Part shown: piece after piece, positions 46,164-54,624 of the stretch
How positions within the stretch are numbered: position 1 is the first letter of the stretch
How the letters are laid out: every line of letters starts with the position of its first letter
Assembly: GCF_000968015.1 (NCBI RefSeq)
Contig: NZ_LACH01000002.1
Location: 134,840-198,839, forward strand
Direction of reading: 5' to 3'
Source: Pseudomonas fluorescens
Lineage (GTDB): Bacteria > Pseudomonadota > Gammaproteobacteria > Pseudomonadales > Pseudomonadaceae
Length of the DNA stretch: 64,000 nucleotides
The notes under the pieces: generated by a model
What the model was told of the DNA's origin: nothing
The model's database searches: none
Seen by the model: the letters and a program-made list of their open reading frames with translations, nothing else
Made by a program: the position numbers and the translations under genes

Positions 46164-46901
46164 TCACATCCCGTGTTGTTCCATCAACCGCTGATAACTC
46201 CCATCCACTTTCATCGCCGCGATTTCGCGGTCGAAACCGGCGACGATCTGTTCATGCCTGGGGTTTTTCAGGCTGACCAGGATGTGCAGGCTGTTCTCGC
46301 TCAATGGCTTGGGCAAAAACTCCACGGCATTGCGCACCTTGATTGATTCCCGGGCCAGGAAGTAACGCGCGACGTATTCGTCTTCCAGCGTCAATTTGAC
46401 CCGGTCGGCGGCGACCATGCGCACCGCCATGGAGAAGCTGTGCACCGGAACTTTCTGCAGCGACACGTCGTCATCGAACTCCGACGAATAGGCGTAACCG
46501 CGCACCACCGCTATCGGGTAGGTATGCAGTTGTTGCAGGTTGTTGTATTCGATCGGTGTGTCTTTGCGCTTGAGAAAGCGCACCCGGTTGAGCAGGTATT
46601 CGCCGGAAAACTGACCAAGCTTCGTACGATCGTCGGTGTACCAGGCGTTGACCAACACGTCGTATCGACCCTCGCCAACCCCCAGCAAGGCCCGTGCCCA
46701 AGGCACTTGTTCAAAGTCACTGGCATAACCGGCCCGGGCCAGTGCTGTGCTGACGATGTCCGTGGCCAACCCACCGTTGACCAGCGTGGCATCGGTAAAG
46801 GGCGGCCAGGCATCGGCTACCAATCGCAGCTTTTCCGCTGCCGCACTTTGAGTCAGCAACAGCAATCCAATCAAAGCAAAGGCTCGATGCAATCGCGGCA
46901 T
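46164..46901 (-). CDS. Periplasmic solute-binding protein, family 3-like
   Basis: 245 residues with signal peptide (MPRLHRAFALIGLLLLTQSAAA). The mature part begins EKLRLVADAWPPFTDATL and follows the amino-acid-binding (SBP_bac_3) fold: GGLATDIVSTALARAGYASD and GEGRYDVLVNAWYTDDR. No permease or ATPase lies beside it, so it may be an orphan sensor-type or binding protein. Ligand unknown. Confidence 0.82.
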   Translation of the reverse strand: MPRLHRAFALIGLLLLTQSAAAEKLRLVADAWPPFTDATLVNGGLATDIVSTALARAGYASDFEQVPWARALLGVGEGRYDVLVNAWYTDDRTKLGQFSGEYLLNRVRFLKRKDTPIEYNNLQQLHTYPIAVVRGYAYSSEFDDDVSLQKVPVHSFSMAVRMVAADRVKLTLEDEYVARYFLARESIKVRNAVEFLPKPLSENSLHILVSLKNPRHEQIVAGFDREIAAMKVDGSYQRLMEQHGM

Positions 46902-47158
46902 GCTAGAAAATCCTTAGCGGGCGGGACGCCCGACGTGTTTTCAGCCAAAACTCCAAGGCCCCCGTACTGCCAAACCCAGGTACTAACATTAGCTCATCGA
47001 AGCCACTGCACAGCGCTTCACCTCAGATTACACAAACAAGACGAGGCCGCGCGAAATGAATGATGGCATTTTGGCCTTTATCACAGATTTCTCTGCCATA
47101 AAGACATCGTCCGCCTGGGCGCTTAGTATCGGAGCGACGATGTTCAAGGAGTGTGAAG

Positions 47159-47611
47159 ATGACAATCGATTGGGTCTGCAAACACCACAGCGATTTGGGC
47201 AAAGAACAGCTGTACGCCATTCTGCAGCTGCGCGCAGAAGTGTTTGTCGTTGAGCAGAAATGCGTCTATCAGGACGTCGATGGCCAGGATCTGGAAGGTG
47301 ACACCTGCCATTTAATGGCGTGGGACGGGGATCGGCTGGTGGCGTACCTGCGGTTGCTCGACCCGGAGTTACAGGGTGGCGACGTGGTCATCGGGCGAGT
47401 GATCATTGCCCCTCAAGCGCGCGGTACCGGGCTTGGGCATGAGTTGATGGCACAGGCGTTGAAACAGGCTGAAAAGCGCTGGCCTGAAGTACCGATCTAT
47501 CTCTCCGCCCAGGCGCATTTGCAGGGGTATTACGCTAAATACGGATTTGTGGTGGCGGGCGAAGAGTTTCTGGAAGATGACATTCCGCATATTGGGATGC
47601 GCCGCTCCTGA
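47159..47611 (+). CDS. elaA: ElaA-type GNAT acetyltransferase
   Basis: 150-residue GNAT protein of the ElaA family: LYAILQLRAEVFVVEQKCVY at the start, acetyl-CoA motif VIIAPQARGTGLGHELM, and GYYAKYGFVVAGEEFLEDDI before the end. Substrate unknown. ATG 47159 is seven bases after AAGGAG; the earlier GTG in the same frame is too close. Monocistronic. Confidence 0.88.
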   Translation: MTIDWVCKHHSDLGKEQLYAILQLRAEVFVVEQKCVYQDVDGQDLEGDTCHLMAWDGDRLVAYLRLLDPELQGGDVVIGRVIIAPQARGTGLGHELMAQALKQAEKRWPEVPIYLSAQAHLQGYYAKYGFVVAGEEFLEDDIPHIGMRRS

Positions 47612-47640
47612 GGGGGCGTCGGCTGCCGCACCACAGGCGT

Positions 47641-47937
47641 TCAGGGGTACTCAAGCACCGCTTTGATCTGCCGAAGATTGCGTTCGATCCACCCCCGATC
47701 AATCGCCCCCCACTCGCGAATCCGATAACGTCCGGCATGATTGCGCGCCCCCTCTTCCTGCTCGAACTCGCAAACAATGTCCAGATCCGCCAATGCCGCG
47801 ATGGTGTCCTGCGCCGTGCGCCGGGGCATGCCGGTGACTTCGGTCAGCGCCGGGACGCTACTGGCCAACCCGCTATCAATCAGGTACGCCACGTACAACC
47901 GACGATAGAAGCTGCTCTTGGTCTTGCTTACATCCAT
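47641..47937 (-). CDS. Winged helix-turn-helix protein (HTH_43-like)
   Basis: 98-residue small DNA-binding protein. A winged helix reads SVPALTEVTGMPRRTAQDTIAALADLD (in order LTEVTG and RRTAQDTI), then a wing and C-terminal IDRGWIERNLRQIKAVLEY. It matches the HTH_43 family of small putative regulators found next to metabolic genes. Target unknown. 31 bases upstream of the M48/YgjP-like gene's stop, on the same strand. Confidence 0.7.
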   Translation of the reverse strand: MDVSKTKSSFYRRLYVAYLIDSGLASSVPALTEVTGMPRRTAQDTIAALADLDIVCEFEQEEGARNHAGRYRIREWGAIDRGWIERNLRQIKAVLEYP

Positions 47938-47968
47938 CTAAACACTCCCGGCTGCTAAATTTTGATCT

Positions 47969-48460
47969 CTATTGCATATCCCGCCACGTCAGGTACACCC
48001 GCACATCGAACTCCACCTGGTGATACCCCGGCAACATGTGTTCGCAAAGCTTGTAGAACGCCTTGTTGTGATCCGATTCTTTGAAGTGCGCCAGTTCATG
48101 CACCACGATCATTTTCAGAAACTCGGCCGGCGCCTCCTTGAACAATGACGCAACACGAATTTCTTTCTTGGCCTTGAGCTTGCCGCCCTGCACCCGGGAT
48201 ATCGCGGTGTGCAATCCGAGGGCACGGTGGGTCAGGTCCAGGCGGTTATCGAACAACACCTTATCGATGGCCGGGGCGTTACGCAGGAATTCCTGCTTGA
48301 GGTCCAGCGTATAGGTGTACAACGCCTTGTCGCTCTGTACTCGGTGTTTTTCCGGGTAACGCTGGCTCAGGTAGTCGCCCAGCCGACCGTCGGCGATCAG
48401 CTGGCGCACTTGGTCCTGCAATGCAGCAGGATAGGCCTGGAGGTATTTCAACGCGGTCAT
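47969..48460 (-). CDS. YgjP/DUF45-type metallopeptidase
   Basis: 163 residues with the zinc motif HELAHFKESDHNKAF (HExxH plus downstream H), characteristic of the YgjP/WLM group. E. coli YgjP has been linked to UTP pyrophosphatase activity, otherwise the family is treated as putative metallopeptidases. ATG 48460 (MTALKYLQAYP) is preferred to the longer frame. Soluble; 46 bases downstream of the GGDEF-EAL gene's end on the same strand. Confidence 0.8.
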   Translation of the reverse strand: MTALKYLQAYPAALQDQVRQLIADGRLGDYLSQRYPEKHRVQSDKALYTYTLDLKQEFLRNAPAIDKVLFDNRLDLTHRALGLHTAISRVQGGKLKAKKEIRVASLFKEAPAEFLKMIVVHELAHFKESDHNKAFYKLCEHMLPGYHQVEFDVRVYLTWRDMQ

Positions 48461-48505
48461 TGGGGCGGCAACACGATTCACCAAAAGGTCGCCAGTGTAG
48501 CGAAT

Positions 48506-50629
48506 TCAGCCGGTCAGCGTGTTCCAGTCGAACGGTTGCACAAAGTCGTCGACGTCCTCGGCCATCATCGGCCGTGCGACCAGAAACCCTTGCACGTACT
48601 CGCAACCATTGGCTTTCAGCCACCGATATTGCGCAACGGTTTCAACCCCTTCGGCAATCACCAGCATCCCGTACTCCTTGCACAGCTCGATCACATTGCG
48701 CACCAGCGCCGCATCGCGTGAGGACTCCGGAAGTCGGGCAATCAATTGCCGGTCGAATTTGAGCGTGTCCAACTCCAGATCACGCAGATGAGACAGCGAA
48801 CACAGCCCGGAACCAAAGTCATCCAGGGCCACTCGCACCCCCAGGTTACGCAGCAGGCGCAGCTGTTTGCGGGTTTCCTCGGAGTTTTGCACCAAGGCCT
48901 CTTCGGTGACCTCGACTTCCAGATGGCGCGCCTGCAAACCATGGCGCTCCAGTACCTGCCGCAACTCGGTGACCAGATTGGGCATGCCGAACTGCGTGCT
49001 GCTCAAACTGATGCCCAGCACCAGGTCGTCGGCAAACAAGGTTTCCCAGGCTTTTCGCTGGCTCGCCCCTTGTTGATAGATCCAGCTGCCCAGGTGACTG
49101 ATCAACCGCGCCTCTTCCAGCAATGGCAAAAACAGCCCCGGCGGTACATCGCCGACACTCGGGTGCTGCCAGCGGATCAGCGCTTCGAACCCGCGAATCT
49201 GCCCGTTGGCAATGGCCACCTGAGGTTGATACACCAAATTGAAATCACGGTTGTCGATCGCCGCGCGCACACTTTCTTCGAGCATCAGCCGCGAGCGTGC
49301 CCGGCCGTTCATTTCGTGATCGTAGAAACGATATTGCTGACGGCCGGCGCGCTTGGCCTCATACATGGCGATGTCTGACGCACGTAGCAAGCCGTCGAGA
49401 TTGGAACCGCAATCCGGGTACGTCGCAATGCCGATGCTGGCGCCCAGCGCGATATCCAGACCATCGATCTGCTGACAGATCGACACCCGCTCAATCAGCT
49501 TCTCGGCAATCTTTGCCGCTTGCTCGGGGAATTCCAGATCCAGCAACGCGGTGAACTCATCACCGCCCATGCGCGCCAGAATGTCGAACGGCCGCAGACA
49601 GGCCTTCAACTGCTCGGACACCCAACGCAGCACCCGGTCGCCGGCATCGTGACCGAGGGAATCGTTGACCCGTTTGAAGCCGTCGAGGTCCAGATACAGC
49701 AGCACCCAGGCGCTGTCGGAGCGGTCGCCACGCAACAGCAGGTTTTCCGCCGTCTGGTAAAAACCGCGACGATTGAGCAGCCCGGTCAAGGGGTCGGTGA
49801 CGGCCTGGAACTCCAGTTGCTGATGCAGATGGCGCACCACCGACATGTCCAGCACCGTCACCACCATCGCATGTTGTTCGTTGGGCAACGGTGCACAGGA
49901 CAGCGCCACGGGCACCTGCTGGCCGGGTGCCGTACGCAGCAATGCATCGTGCAGGCGCAGGGTTTCGCCGCGTTTGTAACCGGCGAACAACTCGGAATCG
50001 GCCCAGATCGGGATGTGCGGCTTTTGCAGGAAATCCAGGAACTCTTTGCCTTGCAGGTCTTGCAGCGTGGCATTGAGCAGCCGCGACATCGCCGGATTGG
50101 CAAAGCGGATCAGACCGTCCTCACCGACCACCAGGATACCTTCGGCGGCATTGTCGAGAACCGAGGCATTGAACGCGCGTGCGACCTCCAGATCGTGGCT
50201 CAGGCGCTGCAACGCACGGCGATTGCGCTGATGTTCGAGCAGCGCCTGGACCTTGGGCTTGAGAATTTGCGGGTCGAACGGTTTGAACAGGTAATCCACC
50301 GCACCGCTGGCATAGCCCTTGATCACGGCGTCCTGGGACTGTTCGTTGGCGGTAAGAAAAATGATCGGCGTGAGGCGGGTTCGTTGGCTGCCGCGCATCA
50401 GGCGTGCCACTTCAAAACCGTCCATGCCTGGCATCTGCACATCCAGCAGCACCAGGTCGATATCGTGTTCGAGTAACAGACTGAGTGCCTCGAAGCCCGA
50501 GGCGGCGGTCATGACCTGCCAGTCCTGGCGCTGCAACAACGCGCGCATGCTGATCAGGTTTTCAGGATAATCATCGACGATTAAAAGTATTGAGTTGCCT
50601 TCAGCTGGCGTGGGTTGCGCGCATTCCAT
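48506..50629 (-). CDS. Response regulator with PAS, GGDEF and EAL domains
   Basis: 707 residues. Receiver domain (about 14-130) with phospho-acceptor D63 in LVLLDVQMPGMDG and the acidic pair D19-D20; PAS domain (about 150-270); GGDEF domain with intact GGDEF (355-359); EAL domain with EAL at 482-484 and DDFGSG. Both catalytic sites look complete, so it may make or break cyclic di-GMP. The missing piece is the sensor kinase: no histidine kinase lies beside it. Likely regulates surface behaviour. Soluble, cytoplasmic. Confidence 0.9.
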   Translation of the reverse strand: MECAQPTPAEGNSILLIVDDYPENLISMRALLQRQDWQVMTAASGFEALSLLLEHDIDLVLLDVQMPGMDGFEVARLMRGSQRTRLTPIIFLTANEQSQDAVIKGYASGAVDYLFKPFDPQILKPKVQALLEHQRNRRALQRLSHDLEVARAFNASVLDNAAEGILVVGEDGLIRFANPAMSRLLNATLQDLQGKEFLDFLQKPHIPIWADSELFAGYKRGETLRLHDALLRTAPGQQVPVALSCAPLPNEQHAMVVTVLDMSVVRHLHQQLEFQAVTDPLTGLLNRRGFYQTAENLLLRGDRSDSAWVLLYLDLDGFKRVNDSLGHDAGDRVLRWVSEQLKACLRPFDILARMGGDEFTALLDLEFPEQAAKIAEKLIERVSICQQIDGLDIALGASIGIATYPDCGSNLDGLLRASDIAMYEAKRAGRQQYRFYDHEMNGRARSRLMLEESVRAAIDNRDFNLVYQPQVAIANGQIRGFEALIRWQHPSVGDVPPGLFLPLLEEARLISHLGSWIYQQGASQRKAWETLFADDLVLGISLSSTQFGMPNLVTELRQVLERHGLQARHLEVEVTEEALVQNSEETRKQLRLLRNLGVRVALDDFGSGLCSLSHLRDLELDTLKFDRQLIARLPESSRDAALVRNVIELCKEYGMLVIAEGVETVAQYRWLKANGCEYVQGFLVARPMMAEDVDDFVQPFDWNTLTG

Positions 50630-50951
50630 GCTGCTTCTCTTATGCGGGACGTCAGGCCGGTTTCTCGTGAAAACCGGACAAATACTAAGCCTTCACTCTA
50701 GACCGGGTTCCGCAAAAGCAGAAGCTATCAGTACGCCATCATTTAACCAAAGCGTCCATTTGCCGACTAACGGTCGGCGCCACAGCCCCCTGAAACCGGG
50801 AAAGATGGCCTTTTAACAGGATTTTGACGTCACCCGTTTGTCATTTACGCATTAACAAATTGAACTTCTACGATTATAAGGACTACCCCCAAGGCGCGCG
50901 CCAGAGCTTCTGGAACGTGCGTGCAGTAAAAAACCGTGGAAGCTTTTGTCT
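50630..50951. other. Intergenic region between GGDEF-EAL gene and PL7 lyase
   Basis: About 320 bases without a credible gene. It is more A/T-rich than its neighbours towards the right end (50830-50880), where promoter-like sequence such as GATTATAAG lies about 70 bases before the lyase start. No REP or terminator was seen. Confidence 0.5.
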
Positions 50952-51620
50952 ATGATTGATCTCGCAACCTGGAACCTCAGCGTTCCCGTCGGCAATCCGC
51001 CGTACACCGTTGATACACCAAAACTGGTGAAGGGCTTCAAGGACCAATACTTCCACTCCGACACCGGCACCTTGTTTTTCTGGGCCCCGGTCACCGGTTC
51101 CAAAACTGAAAACGCAAAGTATCCCCGCACCGAACTTCGCGAAACCTACAGCAATGGCACCCTGAAGAACTGGCTCTACCCGGACGCCGATAATACCCTG
51201 CGTGCCACCCTGGCGGTGAACCAGGTACCGAGCTCGGGCAAGATCGTCATCGGCCAGATCCACGCCTATGAAAGCCAGAAGCCCCTGGTGAAGCTCGAGT
51301 ATCAGTACTCGACCAGTACGAAGTCAGGCAACATCGTCGCCAAGGTGCGTATGCACCCAGATGACGGTGAAGGGCGGATCATCCCTATCGCCACCGGGGT
51401 GAAACTGGATCGGGAGTTTTCCTACCTCATCCACCTGAGCCCCAGGGGGGCATTGGGCATTAGCGCTGCAGGCTACCAGTGGGACACAACCATCAGTAAG
51501 ACCTGGAGCGTCAAGCCGCTGTATTTCAAGGCCGGTGTTTATGTGCAGGACCACACCGGGTATACCAGCGAAGGCGGGAAAGTGACGTTCAGCAAGCTGG
51601 ATATTGATCACGATAAGTAG
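50952..51620 (+). CDS. Alginate lyase, polysaccharide lyase family 7, no signal peptide
   Basis: 222 residues covering a single PL7 beta-jelly-roll. The three family signatures are present: RTELR (59-63), QIH (102-104) and YFKAGVY (191-197). Cleaves alginate-type uronate chains by beta-elimination. The N-terminus MIDLATWNLSVPVG is already the first strand, so no secretion signal exists; P. aeruginosa PA1167 is similar. The ribosome site is a modest GGAAG. Stands alone with no alginate biosynthesis gene near. Confidence 0.88.
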   Translation: MIDLATWNLSVPVGNPPYTVDTPKLVKGFKDQYFHSDTGTLFFWAPVTGSKTENAKYPRTELRETYSNGTLKNWLYPDADNTLRATLAVNQVPSSGKIVIGQIHAYESQKPLVKLEYQYSTSTKSGNIVAKVRMHPDDGEGRIIPIATGVKLDREFSYLIHLSPRGALGISAAGYQWDTTISKTWSVKPLYFKAGVYVQDHTGYTSEGGKVTFSKLDIDHDK

Positions 51621-52041
51621 CCCCTCACGCAGATCGTTCCCACGCGCCGCAAAGGAATGCATCCGGGGACGCTCCCAAAGAACAACTCGATCTCTGTAGC
51701 AGCTGTCGAGCTAGCGAGGCTGCGTCCGAGGACGAAGTCCTCGCAAGCTCGACGATCTCGATCTAGCGAATGAATGCGTCGCATGATTACGGCTGCTACG
51801 CAGCCGAACGCTGCCTCGCAAGCTCGGCAGCTGCTAAATCCTGGCGTCCGCAAAACGCGTAGGACCACTCCGACCGTGCGCGCTCCTGCACCCCGGTTGC
51901 AGCCACCAAAGTCGCCGCTTATAGCTCGTCTCGTCACCAACATCGCCCGGATCATGGTCCAGGATGTGAGCGATGTGTTTCGGGTGATTGAGCAGCCCGG
52001 GTTTGAAACGCCCAAGAGTCAGCAGTCAATTTTCAGGCAAT
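51621..52041. other. Non-coding stretch with scrambled GTAGCAGCTG repeat
   Basis: 51696-51838 contains pieces of the GTAGCAGCTGCCGAGG family in disturbed order (GTAGCAGCTGTCGAGC, CTCGCAAGCTCG and others). 51840-52035 has no gene with a ribosome site; a short frame (MVQDVSDVFRVIEQP) may be decay of something older. No function assigned. Confidence 0.5.
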
Positions 52042-52070
52042 AAAAAACCCGCATCGCTGCGGGTTTTTTA
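52042..52070. terminator. Bidirectional terminator beyond the cassette
   Basis: AAAAAACCCGCA-TCGC-TGCGGGTTTTTT: perfect stem with A and T runs on both sides. On the minus strand it follows the fba-tail copy at 52090-52149, so it may be the original fba terminator. Confidence 0.88.
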
Positions 52071-52089
52071 ATACCGGTAATAACGCTGA

Positions 52090-52149
52090 AGGCTTAGTTG
52101 ACCTTGGCGTTCAACTCACCTTTCAGGTAACGCTGGTACATCGCTTCCA
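52090..52149 (-). repeat. Duplicate of the fba 3' end (60-bp direct repeat, left copy)
   Basis: Identical over all 60 bases to 52668-52727, which is the end of the functional fba gene. On the minus strand the copy encodes [18 protein letters not shown] and a stop codon. Similarity ends abruptly at 52150. Such a remnant is what remains when an element integrates in the 3' end of a gene and brings a replacement end. Confidence 0.93.
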
Positions 52150-52189
52150 ACGAGCAACCAAAACCAATCACGCCAGCTAACGACTTGAC

Positions 52190-52465
52190 TCAACTAATAG
52201 AAACACCGGAATAAAGACTCCAATCGGAATAACTAACATTATCCGCAGTCTCCCGAACTTGCACATTAATAGTCTGCCCCCCGTACATTAGCAGCGTTGA
52301 CTCCTGCGTCATAAACGAATAATCGCCATCCGCCCCAACAACACCAGTCCCCAGCAATGCGCCTGTGCCCGCCTGATGCAGATAGATCCTGTAGCCAGGA
52401 GTTCCTCGCCCACGAACCGTTATTGAGGCATTGCCGCCCCAGGCTGAATCAATATAAGCAGTCAT
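52190..52465 (-). CDS. Small single-domain Ig-like protein in a cassette
   Basis: 91 residues with beta-rich pattern: SITVRGRGTPGYRIYLHQ, GALLGTGVVGADGDYSFM and GQTINVQVRETADNVSYSDW. This resembles one repeat of bacterial Ig-like/adhesin proteins, standing alone. No signal peptide, membrane helix or catalytic motif. GAGGG lies nine bases before ATG 52465, so it looks translated. The gene is visibly more A/T-rich than its neighbours and lies between two copies of the fba 3' end. Role unknown. Confidence 0.65.
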   Translation of the reverse strand: MTAYIDSAWGGNASITVRGRGTPGYRIYLHQAGTGALLGTGVVGADGDYSFMTQESTLLMYGGQTINVQVRETADNVSYSDWSLYSGVSIS

Positions 52466-52622
52466 AGTTGATACCCTCAGTAATGACCGCCGAGGCTTCG
52501 ACGATCAACCCTACTCTAAGCATGCGACTTGCCTCTTAATACCTGTCAGAAATACCTATGCCGACCAACGGCACAGGTAGCTTTAAAGCCCATTACAGTC
52601 CTCTCCCCCTGGCTACAGTTAT

Positions 52623-52647
52623 AAAAAAACCGCCTTTCGGCGGTTTT
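52623..52647 (-). terminator. Terminator directly after fba
   Basis: On the minus strand ACCGCC-GAAA-GGCGGT followed by seven T residues, 24 bases after the fba stop. It differs from the terminator at 52042-52070, so gene end and terminator were not copied together. Confidence 0.88.
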
Positions 52648-52667
52648 CATAAACGGGTTCAACCCAC

Positions 52668-52727
52668 AGGCTTAGTTGACCTTGGCGTTCAACTCACCTT
52701 TCAGGTAACGCTGGTACATCGCTTCCA
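52668..52727 (-). repeat. fba 3' end (60-bp direct repeat, right copy)
   Basis: Bases identical to 52090-52149 and forming the actual last 56 bases of fba (including stop) plus four bases beyond. Centre-to-centre spacing 578 bases. Confidence 0.93.
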
Positions 52728-53736
52728 GAGAGATCGGCTTGATCTTCGAAGCATTACCCGCCGTACCAAACGCTTCATAACGTGCGATACACACATCACG
52801 CATCGCCGTCACGGTCGCGCCGAAGAATTTACGCGGATCAAACTCGCTCGGGTTGGTAGCCATCAGACGACGCATCGCACCGGTGGACGCCAGACGCAGG
52901 TCGGTGTCGATGTTGACCTTGCGCACGCCGTGCTTGATGCCTTCGACGATTTCTTCAACCGGTACGCCGTAGGTTTCTTTGATGTCGCCGCCGTACTGGT
53001 TGATGATCGCCAGCCAGTCTTGCGGAACCGAAGACGAGCCGTGCATCACCAGGTGGGTGTTCGGGATGCGTTTGTGGATTTCTTTGATGCGGTCGATGGC
53101 CAGCACGTCGCCGGTAGGCGGCTTGGTGAACTTGTACGCGCCGTGGCTGGTGCCGATGGCGATGGCCAGGGCGTCGACCTGAGTGCGCTTGACGAAGTCA
53201 GCGGCTTCTTCCGGGTCGGTCAGCATTTGGCTGTGATCCAGAACGCCTTCGGCACCGATGCCGTCTTCTTCACCGGCCATGCCGGTTTCCAGCGAACCCA
53301 GGCAGCCCAGCTCGCCTTCTACCGATACGCCGCAGGCGTGAGCCAGGGCTACAGTTTGTTGGGTGACGCGGATGTTGTAGTCGTAGTCGGTCGGGGTCTT
53401 GCCGTCTTCGCCCAGGGAACCGTCCATCATCACCGAGCTGAAGCCCAGCTGGATGGAGCGCTGGCAGACGTCAGGGCTGGTGCCGTGGTCCTGGTGCATG
53501 CACACCGGGATGTGCGGGAATTCTTCGATTGCCGCCAGGATCAGGTGACGCAGGAACGGGGCGCCTGCGTATTTGCGAGCACCGGCCGAAGCCTGGACGA
53601 TCACCGGGGAGTCAGTCTTGTCAGCGGCTTCCATGATGGCGCGCATCTGCTCAAGGTTGTTGACGTTGAAGGCTGGAACGCCGTAGCCGAACTCGGCTGC
53701 GTGGTCCAGCATCTGGCGCATGCTGATAAGTGCCAT
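52672..53736 (-). CDS. fba: Fructose-bisphosphate aldolase, class II
   Basis: 354-residue zinc aldolase of the Calvin-cycle subtype: [20 protein letters not shown] start, zinc ligands in [21 protein letters not shown] [14 protein letters not shown] and [13 protein letters not shown]. Cleaves fructose-1,6-bisphosphate in the Entner-Doudoroff/gluconeogenesis network of pseudomonads. The 3' end is duplicated 578 bases further on (52090-52149). Followed by two lipoprotein genes and pgk on the same strand upstream, in the usual Pseudomonas order. Confidence 0.96.
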   Translation of the reverse strand: MALISMRQMLDHAAEFGYGVPAFNVNNLEQMRAIMEAADKTDSPVIVQASAGARKYAGAPFLRHLILAAIEEFPHIPVCMHQDHGTSPDVCQRSIQLGFSSVMMDGSLGEDGKTPTDYDYNIRVTQQTVALAHACGVSVEGELGCLGSLETGMAGEEDGIGAEGVLDHSQMLTDPEEAADFVKRTQVDALAIAIGTSHGAYKFTKPPTGDVLAIDRIKEIHKRIPNTHLVMHGSSSVPQDWLAIINQYGGDIKETYGVPVEEIVEGIKHGVRKVNIDTDLRLASTGAMRRLMATNPSEFDPRKFFGATVTAMRDVCIARYEAFGTAGNASKIKPISLEAMYQRYLKGELNAKVN

Positions 53737-53860
53737 TGTGTATGTCTCTCCCGGTTTGGGTCGTTAATCGTGCCAGCCTGCCGTAGCGGCGGCGGCTATT
53801 CAAGTTATTGCAGATCGGGGGTTGGTCCCGGCCCGCTCATTCAGTAGTACGCAGAAACCC

Positions 53861-53950
53861 TGTGGGAGCGAGCTTGCTCGCGATGGGGGCCTGGCAGCCA
53901 ACAGTGCAGCGACTGTCAGACCGCAATCGCGAGCAAGCTCGCTCCCACAT
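53861..53950. repeat. REP pair (GTGGGAGCGAGC family)
   Basis: TGTGGGAGCGAGCTTGCTCG and its inverted partner TCGCGAGCAAGCTCGCTCCC flank a 40-base spacer, between fba and the MliC-like gene. Confidence 0.88.
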
Positions 53951-53979
53951 TTGGATCTCTGTGAATCAAATCAATCGTC

Positions 53980-54312
53980 TTACTCGGCTTTACAACCGCG
54001 GCCGATCAAATCATTGGTGGCGACCCAGTACACCAGGCCTTCCTCACCTTTTATGTGAAACGCCAGCATGTCGTTGCTGTACAGCGAACCTTCGGCGCCC
54101 GGCTCATGCTTCAAGCGGTAGACCTGATCGGCACCGCCCAGGCGAACGTCGACTTCCTTGCGGCTTTCGTCGGTGTAGCGCCAGAGCACTCTGGCCTGAC
54201 TGTCGCAGGTCCAGGTGGTCCAGTTGTCCGTCGATTCGGCAGGCTTGAACAGGTTCAAATTAGCGCAACCTGCCAGCAGAGCCAGCGCCGCAACGGCGAT
54301 AAAACCTTTCAT
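53980..54312 (-). CDS. MliC-like lipoprotein (C-type lysozyme inhibitor family)
   Basis: 110-residue lipoprotein: signal MKGFIAVAALALLAGC with lipobox LAGC (cysteine 16). The mature domain has WTTWTCDSQARVLWRYTDES, VYRLKHEPGAEGSLYSNDML and the C-terminal WVATNDLIGRGC, matching the MliC/PliC beta-barrel. In relatives it inhibits host lysozyme at the outer membrane. ATG 54312 is chosen over a longer frame. Lies between fba and pgk. Confidence 0.8.
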   Translation of the reverse strand: MKGFIAVAALALLAGCANLNLFKPAESTDNWTTWTCDSQARVLWRYTDESRKEVDVRLGGADQVYRLKHEPGAEGSLYSNDMLAFHIKGEEGLVYWVATNDLIGRGCKAE

Positions 54313-54368
54313 CCATGTTCCTCGACTGACGACGCACGCCGCCAGCCCTGAGTAAAGTGTCAGACCCG

Positions 54369-54590
54369 TCAAGGGCAACCATGTTCCTTGGCCGGGGTCT
54401 GTGTCTCGTATTTGTCCAGGCCATCAGGCCCGGAACGCTTGTTGATCACCGGGTTGGTTTCGGCCTGCCAGTCGGCCTGGTAGCAGCCTTTGTCCTGTTC
54501 AGGCGTCTCGGGTACCGGCGTGGCTTTCGGGTTACTCCCGCAAGCGGCCAGCGACCCCGCGATAATCAACAGCGCTAATGTTTTGACCAT
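54369..54590 (-). CDS. Small hypothetical lipoprotein
   Basis: 73 residues with lipoprotein signal MVKTLALLIIAGSLAAC (lipobox LAAC). The short mature part is proline-rich (KATPVPETPEQDKGCYQADW) and unstructured looking. Located between pgk and the MliC-like gene with 34 bases to pgk, so probably co-transcribed. A conserved hypothetical at this place in pseudomonads; function unknown. Confidence 0.65.
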   Translation of the reverse strand: MVKTLALLIIAGSLAACGSNPKATPVPETPEQDKGCYQADWQAETNPVINKRSGPDGLDKYETQTPAKEHGCP

Positions 54591-54624
54591 CGGAACACTC
54601 CTTTGCCTGGTCAAATGGGCGGCC

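Noticed and set aside
46164..46901. Complete ABC transporter locus
   Set aside because: Only the binding protein is present; neighbouring genes are YccS and ElaA, not permease or ATPase.
48506..50629. Degenerate (inactive) GGDEF or EAL domain
   Set aside because: GGDEF (355-359), EAL (482-484) and DDFGSG are all intact on reading.
51840..52043. Small protein gene (89 codons, plus strand)
   Set aside because: Lacks a ribosome site and known domain, and begins inside a scrambled repeat.
52090..52727. Insertion sequence or transposon
   Set aside because: No transposase, no terminal inverted repeats; the direct repeats are 60 bases and coincide with the gene end, unlike a target-site duplication.
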